This document shows positions 17,697 to 26,086 of a stretch of DNA of 41,298 nt, piece by piece (the stretch's first letter is position 1; each line of letters opens with the position of its first letter). The notes below the pieces were generated by a model. It saw nothing but the letters and a program-made list of their open reading frames with translations. It made no database searches and was not told where the DNA came from. Location: NCBI GenBank assembly GCA_016781505.1, contig JADDQF010000036.1, positions 1 to 41,298 on the forward strand, given 5' to 3'. The position numbers and the translations under genes were made by a program. Source of the DNA: a bacterium. Lineage in GTDB: Bacteria; Chloroflexota; Chloroflexia; Chloroflexales; Kallotenuaceae.

Positions 17697-20444
17697 TTAG
17701 CGTCCACAGTAAATGTACGGGTCGGCCAGCTCCATCCAGCTCTCGCTCTCGATGATGACTTTATCCCAGTACGCGTGACGCGCCTCGATCAGCTTGGTCA
17801 TGTACTCGCAGGCCAACGCGTCCTTCGTCCGCGTCACTTGGCCGCGAATGCCTAACTGGGCCAGTGTTTGGGAGATGACTTCATGCTCAGGCGCCGGCGT
17901 GATGACGCCCCAACCCACCTGGCCCCACGGCGCGGGATCCAGGACCGGCGTCGAGGTCAGATCGTAGGTGCCTCCACCGGCCGTGTAATCATAAATTGTC
18001 GGGTAGTACGCCGCTTCTTCCAGCGCCCGGCGCAGCTGCCAGTTCGAAACGACGCGGCCCTGACCTTGCGCCATCACCGGAACATTGTTCACTGTGGCTA
18101 TGCCGCCGGTATGGCCAAGCACTCGGCGTGTTTCCAGCAGGGCTTTGGACATAGTTCCGGCGCTGCGGGGCGTTGCAAAGCTCGTCCCTGATACTGAGCG
18201 CATCCCGGTCTCACAGTCGAAGCAGTAGGGCAGCGTTTGCGTAAAGTCGGCGGCAAAGTCGGCCAGCGATCCGCTCAACACCTGCTTGCCTTCGCTTGTC
18301 TCTTCTTGGAAGCCGGCAACGCCAATACTCCACCATGGCCCAGCCGTACTGTCTTGTACCGTGGTTGAAGGACTGTTATCAGCAGCTCCGAAGTGGAGCT
18401 TGCCATTCCGGACCACGCCTACATAGCTGTTTTCGATGTGATACGGTAGTGGAATGCTGCCAATCGGACCATAGCTCGTCGATACAATATCCACCTGCGG
18501 ATGATTGAAGGCAAATGTTTCCGATTCGTCGGTGATGCCTTCCACAAACAAGATGATTGCATCCGGATTGGCGCGGACGACGGCGGCTGCGGTTCCAACG
18601 CCATGCGTATCAGCCGAGTCGTCGGGCAGAATTGGCCGGGTACCGCCATCGTAGGAGACGGCGATGATGTTGGTCCCACGGAACCAGTACAGCTCACCCG
18701 GATTGATCCGGTCCCAGATCGCGGCCTTATCCGCAGCATAGTCAGCCGCAAAATTGCCCGTCCGCGTCAGGTCAAGGATATGACTTTCATCAATGCCAAA
18801 GGCGGTCAAGACTTCCGGTGTGACACTGGAAGGCGCTTGCGTCGCATACGGCTCCCCGCCAACATTGAAGAAATCATGGTACGGATTGATGGCAGAGTCA
18901 ATCACACTCACGGTCACACGTGGAGCTGGAGGTGGCGTGCACGGATTTTTGTGATTGCACTTCTTAATTTTAGGCGAGCTTGTCGGCGCTGTTCCAACCA
19001 GCGCAAAGGCTTCGGTTACGGCATCATACGCGTTCACAAAACCAGCGCCTACTTCCCAGGCTTCGTAGCCGGGCATCATATCCGCGGTGCCCTCGACGAT
19101 TGCTTTCACCTGGGCGGGCGTTAAGTTCGGGTTGGCATCCAACAACAGGGCCACAATACCGGCCACGTGCGGAGCAGCCATCGAGGTTCCGCTCAAAGTT
19201 GTGTAGTACGGCAGATGCTCTGGCGCGATGTTGATATCTTTTGCCGCCGACAAGGGTGACAGGGAGCTGCCCGTAGCGCGCGTGGAGATAATGTTGACGC
19301 CAGGCGCGGTAACAGTCGGGCGATCTTCCGAGACAAAGGTCTCACCGCTCTGGCTCGTTACCGTGACCATCTTATCTTTGACACCACGCGATGAAAAGTT
19401 TGCTAAAGCACGGTTCTTGTCGGCTGCCGCAACGGTAATCACCCACGGAGCCTTCTTGTAGTTGCCCGTAATCGTGCCGGCACCAGGCCCGGAGTTGCCG
19501 GCGGAAAAGACGACGACGACGCCCTGATCATTGAGGAGCTTGCTCGCAACGTTGGTGGGATGGTCGGGATTGAAGTCGCCTTTGTCGCTGGTTGAGCCCC
19601 ACGAGTTGGTAATCACGCGAATGTTGTACCGCTCCCGATTCGTGAGCGCGTAGTCGAAGCCGCCCAGGGTATTGAGCAACAGGAGACCGGCTCCCGAACC
19701 GAAGGCGACGATATTGGCTTTGGGAGCGACGCCTTCATACAAACCATCCGACAGGCTACCTGTTCCAGCAACGATACCGGCGACATGCGTACCGTGTCCG
19801 CCCCCAACATCGGTGTTTTCGACGCCTTCCACATACGTCACCGGGAGCAATTCCGACTCATCGGCCAGGTTGATGCCCCCAAATACATTCTGGACGATGC
19901 GGGGATCAATGTCGGCGTGCAGGCCATCGACGCCGGAGTCGTTCACGAGCACAGTCACGCCTGTTCCGGCAACGGGAACTCCGCTATTTTTCCGGGTCAT
20001 CTCGGCATCGCCACGTACCCGGTCAACACCCGTTAAGGCTGTGCCGTCCGCGTTGTCGTATTCCAGTTTCTCATTCAGCCAGATGGAACGTACTTCTGGC
20101 CGTGCAGCAAGCGCCTTCACTTGCACGCTGGTAGCTACCATGCCAGCCATCGGTAGTGCCTGGAACAGTTTGCCTCCGATGATGCCAACTTGTTTCAGCG
20201 CCGCGACATCAACGGCGGTTGGAGCCGCTGTGCCACGGAACGTCACAATGACCTCAAAAGGCCCAACGCCAGCGTCCATCGCAGAGACCAAACTTGGACC
20301 GAGAACAGCCGAGCCACTAGCTGCTTGTGCCCTTGATGCGAGGTTGGGTGCGCCAACAAGCGACAGGAGCAGAGCAAAGACCACAAAGAGTGTACCTACC
20401 GCGCGCGTGCCACTTCGACCGTGTGCTCGTCCCATGGATTCCAT
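17697..20444 (-). CDS. Secreted subtilase with two S8 catalytic domains in tandem
   Basis: This protein has 915 residues and is exported: a basic N-terminus and hydrophobic core (TLFVVFALLLSLV, about 18-30) end near ASRAQA. An I9-like pro-region (about 60-130) follows. The first S8 domain (about 155-475) is complete: Asp169 (LVNDSGVDG), His217 (GGGHGTHVAG), Asn317 (FSAGNSGPG) and Ser421 (SGTSMAAPHVAG). A Lys/Cys/Pro linker (KIKKCNHKNPCTPPPAP, about 492-508) leads to a second domain (about 509-830) that again offers a triad in order: Asp516 (SVIDSAINP), His614 (DTHGVGTAAAVV), Asn690 (GAADNSP) and Ser755 (SGTSFATPRSAG). The second is diverged and may have other specificity. The ATG at 20444 is only two bases from AAGGAG; the ATG at 20435 is an alternative. 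It has its own promoter and terminator. Confidence 0.92.
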   Translation of the reverse strand: MESMGRAHGRSGTRAVGTLFVVFALLLSLVGAPNLASRAQAASGSAVLGPSLVSAMDAGVGPFEVIVTFRGTAAPTAVDVAALKQVGIIGGKLFQALPMAGMVATSVQVKALAARPEVRSIWLNEKLEYDNADGTALTGVDRVRGDAEMTRKNSGVPVAGTGVTVLVNDSGVDGLHADIDPRIVQNVFGGINLADESELLPVTYVEGVENTDVGGGHGTHVAGIVAGTGSLSDGLYEGVAPKANIVAFGSGAGLLLLNTLGGFDYALTNRERYNIRVITNSWGSTSDKGDFNPDHPTNVASKLLNDQGVVVVFSAGNSGPGAGTITGNYKKAPWVITVAAADKNRALANFSSRGVKDKMVTVTSQSGETFVSEDRPTVTAPGVNIISTRATGSSLSPLSAAKDINIAPEHLPYYTTLSGTSMAAPHVAGIVALLLDANPNLTPAQVKAIVEGTADMMPGYEAWEVGAGFVNAYDAVTEAFALVGTAPTSSPKIKKCNHKNPCTPPPAPRVTVSVIDSAINPYHDFFNVGGEPYATQAPSSVTPEVLTAFGIDESHILDLTRTGNFAADYAADKAAIWDRINPGELYWFRGTNIIAVSYDGGTRPILPDDSADTHGVGTAAAVVRANPDAIILFVEGITDESETFAFNHPQVDIVSTSYGPIGSIPLPYHIENSYVGVVRNGKLHFGAADNSPSTTVQDSTAGPWWSIGVAGFQEETSEGKQVLSGSLADFAADFTQTLPYCFDCETGMRSVSGTSFATPRSAGTMSKALLETRRVLGHTGGIATVNNVPVMAQGQGRVVSNWQLRRALEEAAYYPTIYDYTAGGGTYDLTSTPVLDPAPWGQVGWGVITPAPEHEVISQTLAQLGIRGQVTRTKDALACEYMTKLIEARHAYWDKVIIESESWMELADPYIYCGR

Positions 20445-20544
20445 GACTCCTTAACTTGGACCTGATTGCCTTGATTGGGCGGACGTACTCGTGAGCTAGT
20501 TCTGAACACCCCACCACTCATTGTGGTGGCAATCCTCTTGTCTA

Positions 20545-20573
20545 ATTCTATACACCCTTTAGCGTGGTGTCAA
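20545..20573 (-). promoter_or_regulatory. Consensus-like sigma70 promoter for double-subtilase gene
   Basis: On the minus strand TTGACA (20573-20568) and TAGAAT (20550-20545) are separated by exactly 17 bases. The -35 is perfect and the -10 matches five of six. The leader would be about 95 nt and contains a small hairpin (CCACCAC at 20511-20517 with GTGGTGG at 20523-20529). This gives the S8 gene a promoter separate from rtcB. Confidence 0.75.
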
Positions 20574-20722
20574 CATTAAGTTCAACCGTTTTTGGGAGGA
20601 ATGTTGTTTATTCTTAACACGCTGAATTGCCACGCTTTTGCAGTGCGAGTAAGGTGCCGAACGGAGTTAGCCTTGGATTCAAGCACGAGGAGGCAGCACA
20701 ACAACTACCTCGCTCCGCTGTT

Positions 20723-22480
20723 TCAATCCTTGAACGGATCGATCACCGAATCTCCGGCCATCGCCACACCCATCGGGTACAGCAACGTCTCGACCTCGAT
20801 CACGCCCTCGTGAGCGGCGAGCACGTCCGCGATGTTGCGATACACATGCGGGCTTTCATCTAACCCGCCGCCGCGCAGCTCGATTCCCCGCGCCGTAACG
20901 GCCGCGTGCAGCATCTCCGGCGTCACCCGCCCTGGGCTCAGGATCCGTCCGGTCCGGTAGTCACGCTTGCCCGCCGCCTGGGTCCGGCTCATCACCCGGC
21001 CAGAGCCATGCGGGGCGCTATGAAAGCTGACGGCTGCTTCGGGGCTCGCTACGCCGCGCACAATCGCCGTAGGCGTGCCCATTGAGCCGGCGATAATGCC
21101 GCGCACACCAGGGCCGGCAGGTGTCGCGCCTTTACGTACCACAATCAGATCCTTGTCTCCGTGGCGCTCGCGGAAGGCGTAGTTGTGATGGTTGTGCACG
21201 CTGTCCAAAACGCCAGCGCCGAGAATAGTGCGTACCTGCTCGGCCACGAAATCACGACCCGCGTAGGCATACGTGCCGCCCAGCTCCATAGCGGCCATAT
21301 ACTGCTGCCCGAGCTCGGTATCGAGCGGCAGTACAACTGCTGGAGCATCACTGTTTTCCCCAGGCGCCTTGTCGTCCCAACGCCGACCAGCCGCCAAATT
21401 CAAGAAGCCGGTCGCGGTCTTGTGGCCTAGCCCACGCGAGCCGAAGTGGCACACGATCCACAGCCACCCATTGGCGTCACGCGACAGATCGACAAAGTGA
21501 TTGCCGCCACCCACGGTACCCAGCTGCTTGGCGGCCATATCCCGGAGACGCCCAACTTCCTTCACCGTCCGCCAGGTCGGATCATCAAAAAGCTGGTGGT
21601 CGATAGCTTGACCGCTGGTGCGGCCCATGCCAAAGGCCACTGTCCGCTGGATGTCGTCCATCACCGCCGCAAGCAGGGTTCGCCCATCCGCACCCAGCTG
21701 CAACAGAGCATCGGCGCGCAGATCAGTCTTGACCGCCTTGATGCCACAGCCAATGTCGAAGCCCACGCCGTTCGGCGAAACAGCCTGCTCGTAGGCGATG
21801 ATGCCGCCAATAGGGATGGCGTAGCCCCTATGCCCGTCGGCCGCAATGGCCGCGCCGACCACCCGCTCATCATCAGCACAGCGCTGAATCTGGGCCAGCG
21901 TTCCCTCGTCATGGGTGCCCCAAATGGCGATGCCGTTAACGATGCGCAGGACGCCGCGTGGCCGCTCAGGCAGCTCAGCCAGCAGGGTAGCGACAAAAGC
22001 ACTGGCTTCCAATGGCGCCGAGCGTGGAATTTGCCGACCAGGAGCTGCTTGGCCCGTTGCCGCTGCATACACGGCGCTCGCGGGATCGGTCGCCTTGGTC
22101 GCCACGATCTCTGCCACCAGCGCAGGTAGTTTTCGTCCCGCCGTGACCGCGCCGATCGTTTCCCAGACGGCCTGGTAGCCAAAGCACGCCGCTCGCATTG
22201 CGGGCGACATTGTAAGCGCCGCAGGGAGTTCGAGCGGTGGGCTGTCAGGCAACATACCGCCCTTCTTGGCAATTAAGCCGGCCAGCTTGTGCGTCGCAGC
22301 TACCGCCGCGGCTTCCAACTGTGCATCAACCAGCTGCTCCGAGCTCAGTTTTGACGCCGCCGCATACACTGCGCACAAAACTTCTACGGTCGCCTCCACG
22401 CTGCGGAAGCGCGCACCAAGGGGTGGAATAGCGGTTGCGAGCAGCGCGAAGGCTGTGCGACGTGCTTGTTCGTGTGTCAT
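20723..22480 (-). CDS. rtcB: RtcB-family RNA ligase with about 178-residue N-terminal extension
   Basis: RtcB joins RNA 2',3'-cyclic phosphate or 3'-phosphate ends to 5'-OH ends using GTP and Mn. The protein has 585 residues, with AAGGAGG six bases before the ATG. The RtcB domain begins near residue 179 (RIVNGIAIWGTHDEG). It has GVGFDIGCGIKAV (Asp242, Cys245), GGGNHF (Asn327, His328), VCHFGSRGLGH (His345), HNHHNYAF (about 429-436) and the guanylylation block HGSGRVMSRTQA (His491). The C-terminus ends in IEVETLLYPMGVAMAGD as in the family. Residues 1-178 are Ala/Leu-rich, mostly helical, with no recognised domain; ordinary RtcB lacks them. HNH lies 88 bp upstream on the same strand. No archease gene is seen nearby. 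Confidence 0.92.
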   Translation of the reverse strand: MTHEQARRTAFALLATAIPPLGARFRSVEATVEVLCAVYAAASKLSSEQLVDAQLEAAAVAATHKLAGLIAKKGGMLPDSPPLELPAALTMSPAMRAACFGYQAVWETIGAVTAGRKLPALVAEIVATKATDPASAVYAAATGQAAPGRQIPRSAPLEASAFVATLLAELPERPRGVLRIVNGIAIWGTHDEGTLAQIQRCADDERVVGAAIAADGHRGYAIPIGGIIAYEQAVSPNGVGFDIGCGIKAVKTDLRADALLQLGADGRTLLAAVMDDIQRTVAFGMGRTSGQAIDHQLFDDPTWRTVKEVGRLRDMAAKQLGTVGGGNHFVDLSRDANGWLWIVCHFGSRGLGHKTATGFLNLAAGRRWDDKAPGENSDAPAVVLPLDTELGQQYMAAMELGGTYAYAGRDFVAEQVRTILGAGVLDSVHNHHNYAFRERHGDKDLIVVRKGATPAGPGVRGIIAGSMGTPTAIVRGVASPEAAVSFHSAPHGSGRVMSRTQAAGKRDYRTGRILSPGRVTPEMLHAAVTARGIELRGGGLDESPHVYRNIADVLAAHEGVIEVETLLYPMGVAMAGDSVIDPFKD

Positions 22481-22568
22481 AGATATCCTCCTTGCCCGCC
22501 AGGGACGCTAATCGATGCTTGACTAGGCGACCGCGTTCATAGCCGCTTGTAATGTAGCGGTCGCGCCA

Positions 22569-23072
22569 TCAAACGCTGATGTACTTGCGCCAGGTTGGAT
22601 GCCGACCGAGCAGCTCCTGCATCATGTGCGCCCGTGACGGCTGTACAGGCGCCGATCGCAGGCTCATCCGGGCTACGTTGAGTGGCTTGTTCGCCTTCCG
22701 GCTATTGCAGGGACGGCAGGCCGTTACCAAGTTTTCCCATGTCGAACGGCCACCTAAGGCTCTGGGCACGATATGGTCAAGCGTCAGGAGGTGAGCCCCC
22801 GGTGTAGCGCCGCAGTATTGACACGCATACTTGTCGCGCAGCAACACTCCCTTGCGTGTACACGCCGGAGCGTGATACGGCACATGAACATAGCGCTGGA
22901 GACGAATCACCACCGGCTGCGCCAGCGTGTATCGCTCACTATGGAGGTGGCCGTGGCCCGTTTCGATGACCTCGACCTTGCCGCCAAGGACCAGCCGAAC
23001 TGCCCGTTGCACGCCCATCAGCTGGAGGGGCTCGCAGCTCACATTGAGCACAAGCACCCGTGACTCCTGCAT
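22569..23072 (-). CDS. HNH endonuclease family protein
   Basis: This is a nicking or cutting DNA endonuclease-type protein of 167 residues. The ATG at 23072 is chosen for the upstream AAGGGG at a spacing of about eight; an ATG six codons earlier has no binding site. The N-terminal half (RVLVLNVSCEPLQLMGVQRAV) is the conserved lead-in of many stand-alone bacterial HNH proteins. The zinc and catalytic part follows: CQYCG, then LLTLDHIVPRALGG (the His of the HNH motif), NLVTACRPCNSRKANK. The four Cys form two CxxC pairs. Such genes are common outside restriction operons and their role is usually unknown. It precedes rtcB by 88 bp on the same strand and may be co-transcribed. Confidence 0.9.
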   Translation of the reverse strand: MQESRVLVLNVSCEPLQLMGVQRAVRLVLGGKVEVIETGHGHLHSERYTLAQPVVIRLQRYVHVPYHAPACTRKGVLLRDKYACQYCGATPGAHLLTLDHIVPRALGGRSTWENLVTACRPCNSRKANKPLNVARMSLRSAPVQPSRAHMMQELLGRHPTWRKYISV

Positions 23073-23440
23073 GTTGTTCACCCCTTTCATTGTGGTGCTG
23101 TATGCTCGTCAGTGGAGGGGCACTGCCGATTCGGCGCTTAGCGGCAAAAAAGATTGCCAGACTTCGTTGTTGCCATCGAAAACGGGAAGCGCCCCGCAGG
23201 TTCGTTGCCTGGGAGCGCTTCATACGTTCGGTACCATTATGCAGAGGCTTGTTTACACCTCGGGTAGATGGTATCTTGCGTTACACGCTCTGCGCAGACT
23301 ATAGGGCCGAATTGCTTTCTTGGCGAAAACTGTTGGGTACACGGTGAGGCGCACGTCTGACTGACGCAGCGACGCGCACATTGTGCTGCCACAATGTATC
23401 GGCGTTGCGTATGTTGTTTGCCAGATCTGTTGCACTGTCG
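23073..23440. other. Intergenic region upstream of HNH gene
   Basis: No supported gene. A hairpin with outer arms AAGCGC (23187-23192) and GCGCTT (23215-23220) and an inner CAGG/CCTG pair is present. It could be a terminator of the small minus-strand genes further upstream or part of the leader of the HNH gene. No convincing promoter was found. Confidence 0.35.
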
Positions 23441-23677
23441 TCACTCCCAAGTAGGCACTGCCTTTGCCGCCAATGTGCGAAAGAATACCTGAGTCGCCAC
23501 CACATTGTCAAGGATCAGTTTGACTTCAATACCCTGCCCATGTTTCAGGAGCATGAAAAGGGCGGCCAACGGACAGTTCGCTGCGCACAGCCGACATTGA
23601 ATGCACACGTTGGATAAAGCTTGGAGCTCACCTAGCAGACCCTTTGGCGGATGGATCTTGGCACCTAGATTACCCAT
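23441..23677 (-). CDS. Possible small protein with one ferredoxin-like Cys cluster
   Basis: This minus-strand ORF has 78 codons from the only ATG in the frame. It contains VCIQCRLCAANCPLAALF, which is the C-x2-C-x2-C-x3-C-P spacing that binds a [4Fe-4S] cluster in ferredoxins and Fe-S oxidoreductases. Only one cluster motif is present, and the rest has no recognised family. The ATG follows GGAG by only two bases, which is poor. It begins 25 bp after the stop of the 119-residue gene upstream, in operon-like spacing. It may be a real small protein, the remnant of a larger Fe-S protein, or chance. Confidence 0.4.
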   Translation of the reverse strand: MGNLGAKIHPPKGLLGELQALSNVCIQCRLCAANCPLAALFMLLKHGQGIEVKLILDNVVATQVFFRTLAAKAVPTWE

Positions 23678-23702
23678 CGCTCCACTGCATGACCATTTGC
23701 TG

Positions 23703-24062
23703 CTACGGGCGACCCAGCAGTTGCGTAGCAAGTTCTGCAAAATCTGCGGTTGTGCGGTAGACGCGTTGCCCGTGTTCGGCCACCATATCCGCTACGATCT
23801 GTGTTTTGCTCGACACAATATGCACCGATAACCCACGCGCCGCGCACAACCAAAGCACAAGCGCTGCCTCAAACGGCGTTTGGCCAAGATCAGAGGGCGC
23901 GCCAACGATGATCAGACTGGCGGCAGCTTGGTCCAGGTGGGTCAGGAGCTTCCACAGATCGGGGCGCTCCGGAGGCGTTAGGCCGAGGAGCCGAAAAATT
24001 TCGGCAGCTGTTGGTACGGGCCGTCCTGGCTCGGGCTTATAGGCAATAGAATAGCGCTGCAT
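23703..24062 (-). CDS. Hypothetical protein, 119 residues
   Basis: I do not recognise this protein. The ATG has GAGG five bases upstream (GAGGAAGGT), which supports translation. The N-terminal third (PTAAEIFRLLGLTPPERPDLWKLL) looks helical. The middle has an alternating strand-helix pattern: ASLIIVGAPSDLGQTPFEAALVLWLCAARGLSVHIVSS, suggesting a small alpha/beta (Rossmann-like) fold. The C-terminal part ends with a helix, ADFAELATQLL. There is no signal peptide or membrane helix. A small ORF with a ferredoxin-like motif starts 25 bp downstream. The decayed reductase fragment lies 200 bp upstream. Function unknown. Confidence 0.6.
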   Translation of the reverse strand: MQRYSIAYKPEPGRPVPTAAEIFRLLGLTPPERPDLWKLLTHLDQAAASLIIVGAPSDLGQTPFEAALVLWLCAARGLSVHIVSSKTQIVADMVAEHGQRVYRTTADFAELATQLLGRP

Positions 24063-24264
24063 ACCTTCCTCGCGTGCGTTGGTCGTCCTAGTTGCTCGTC
24101 GCTCGACAACAAGGCGCTGCGCCGCGTGGGCAAAACAAGCATACCATCACTTGCCTTTTCCTGCATACCGGCCTCTGGCACAGTGCTGGGATGGGCAACA
24201 CCAGCGCACCCTTGCGCGACCAAGCCACGTAGACCGCCAGCAAGCGCAGTGCGCTGCCGCTGCT

Positions 24265-24463
24265 TCATTTCGTCACCTGATACTGCAACACTACATGGCC
24301 GCTGGGATACGTTTTGAGCGAAACCAGCTGTAAGGCCGCCTGTTTCACGACACAAGCAAACAAAGGGATACCAGAGCCAAACAGCACGGGATTGAGCTAT
24401 ACGATCATGTAATCGATTAGGTCCACCGTGAAAAATGTGCAAGGAAGCTATTGCACAAGCATG
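24265..24463 (-). pseudogene. Remnant of RibD/DHFR-type reductase (C-terminal part)
   Basis: One minus-strand frame reads DLIDYMIV, a TAG stop, then LNPVLFGSGIPLF, about ten residues, LQLVSLKTYPSGHVVLQYQ and a stop. This is the C-terminal signature of the dihydrofolate-reductase-like RibD C-terminal family (typically LIDEYRIxVxPVxLGxGxPLF, then LxLxxxxxFPSGxVxLxY). Upstream in the same frame LVQ is followed by another TAG, and nothing like the N-terminal half is found. The premature stops and missing front show a decayed copy of a gene family common as YwjB/YyaP-type reductases. The overlapping 154-codon frame is a shadow. Confidence 0.72.
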
Positions 24464-24640
24464 ACCGCGAACAATCCCAGCTGCTACCGAAGCTGGAGCA
24501 GGAAGCAGTCCGCACTGGACGTCTATCTCAAGTACAATACCGTTTCAGAATAACGCAAGCACTGCCGAGCTGCCTTACCATAGCGGTGATGGCAACTGCG
24601 GGCAGGACCGGCCGAGCAGCGAATAGATCGACGCAGGGAC

Positions 24641-24669
24641 GCCGATGCCGCCGGGCATGGTATCGGCGC
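24641..24669 (+). promoter_or_regulatory. Hairpin in DAHP synthase leader
   Basis: CGCCGAT (24641-24647) pairs with ATCGGCG (24663-24669), and an inner GCC/GGC pair with a bulge extends it. It ends 28 bases before the ATG. No leader peptide rich in aromatic residues was identified, so attenuation is only a possibility. Confidence 0.3.
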
Positions 24670-24697
24670 TTGAGCATAGAAAGGACCGCAACAAACG

Positions 24698-25807
24698 ATG
24701 AACACTATCGAGGATAAGCGTACGCTCAGCAACACACCCGGAGCTACCACACGTCACCTACGCGTGACCGGCATTCGGCCGCTGGTACCTCCAGCCATCT
24801 TGCTTGAGCAGATGCCGCTGACCGAAGAGGGAGCAGCAGCCGTCACGCGCACGCGCGCCGAGGTCGTCGACATTTTAAACGGACGGGACGATCGACTGGG
24901 CGTGATCGTCGGCCCGTGCTCAATCCATGATCCGGCTGCAGCGATGGAATACGCGCATCGCCTTAAAGCCTTAGCCGACGAGCTGGTTGAGGATCTGCGG
25001 ATCGTTATGCGCGTCTACTTTGAAAAGCCGCGCACAACCGTGGGCTGGAAAGGCCTGATCAACGACCCCCGGCTTGACGGCAGCTTTGCCGTTAACGAAG
25101 GGCTGTACATCGGGCGCCGGCTGCTGGTGGATCTCGTCACGCTGGGATTGCCCACCGGCTGTGAGTTTCTCGACCCGATCTCCCCGCAGTTCTTCTCCGA
25201 TGCCGTCGTGTGGGCCGCTATCGGGGCGCGCACCACCGAAAGCCAGGTGCACCGGAACTTAGCCTCCGGCCTTTCCATGCCTGTAGGCTTCAAAAACGGC
25301 ACAGGCGGCGGTGGCCAGATGGCGATTGACGCCTGTCGTGCGGCGGCCAGCCCGCACAGCTTCCTGGGCGTTACCGATCAGGGGCTGGCGGCGATTATTA
25401 CGACGCGCGGCAACCCGGACTGCCACGTTATTCTACGCGGCGGCCGCAACGGTCCCAACTACGACGCCCAAAACGTGCAGCGCATGCTTGACGCTCTGCG
25501 CAGCGCGGCTCTGCCACCACGGGTGATGATCGATGCAAGCCACGATAACAGCGGCAAGGATTACCGCCGTCAGCCTATTGTGGCGGGAGACATCAGTGCG
25601 CAGGTAGCAGCCGGCGAAACCGGCATCGTCGGCGTGATGCTGGAAAGCTTTTTGGTGCAAGGTCGCCAGGACCTGGTCGAGGGCCGGGAGCTCGTCTATG
25701 GCCAAAGCATCACCGACAGCTGCATGGGCTGGGAAACCACGGTCCAGGTGCTGCGTGAGCTCGCCGGAGCAGTTCGAGCGCGGCGTTCCGTACGAGCAAG
25801 CAGGTAG
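24698..25807 (+). CDS. aroG: 3-deoxy-7-phosphoheptulonate (DAHP) synthase, type I AroF/G/H class
   Basis: This enzyme condenses phosphoenolpyruvate with erythrose 4-phosphate, the first step of the shikimate pathway. The protein has 369 residues; the ATG has a distant AAAGGA. All class blocks are present: GVIVGPCSIHDP, VYFEKPRTTVGWKGLINDP, GCEFLDPISPQ, GFKNGTGGGGQMAIDA, ILRGGRNGPNYD, VMIDASHDNSGKDYRRQ and GVMLESFLVQGRQ, ending with YGQSITDSCMGWE. This is the E. coli AroF/AroG/AroH type, with the N-terminal extension that often carries feedback control (LPPAILLEQ-like region). Which aromatic amino acid inhibits it cannot be read. It stands alone, without other aro genes in the window. Confidence 0.95.
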   Translation: MNTIEDKRTLSNTPGATTRHLRVTGIRPLVPPAILLEQMPLTEEGAAAVTRTRAEVVDILNGRDDRLGVIVGPCSIHDPAAAMEYAHRLKALADELVEDLRIVMRVYFEKPRTTVGWKGLINDPRLDGSFAVNEGLYIGRRLLVDLVTLGLPTGCEFLDPISPQFFSDAVVWAAIGARTTESQVHRNLASGLSMPVGFKNGTGGGGQMAIDACRAAASPHSFLGVTDQGLAAIITTRGNPDCHVILRGGRNGPNYDAQNVQRMLDALRSAALPPRVMIDASHDNSGKDYRRQPIVAGDISAQVAAGETGIVGVMLESFLVQGRQDLVEGRELVYGQSITDSCMGWETTVQVLRELAGAVRARRSVRASR

Positions 25808-26086
25808 GCCGGTGAGCTGCGACAGCAAGGAAGCTAGTCGATTAAGTTTGCTCCTCACATGCTGAGTTCCGCATTAGCATCCGTTACGGCAACCAATGTT
25901 TGTGCACCCCTAGCTGATCTACATGGGGGCAGGAGCTACCACACGGCGGCTCTTGCTCCCAGCGCCATCATTACCACACCAGCGACCATACAGTTCTAAC
26001 CAACATGGCTGATGCTTGTCGGGGGAACTCAAATGTGGCTTTTCCTACCGCAAAACGGAGCAATTTGGGCTGTTCCTGCGGCCTGC

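Noticed and set aside
23978-24442. 154-codon minus-strand ORF
   Set aside because: It is in a different frame from the clear RibD/DHFR signature on the same strand and overlaps the start of the supported 119-residue gene.
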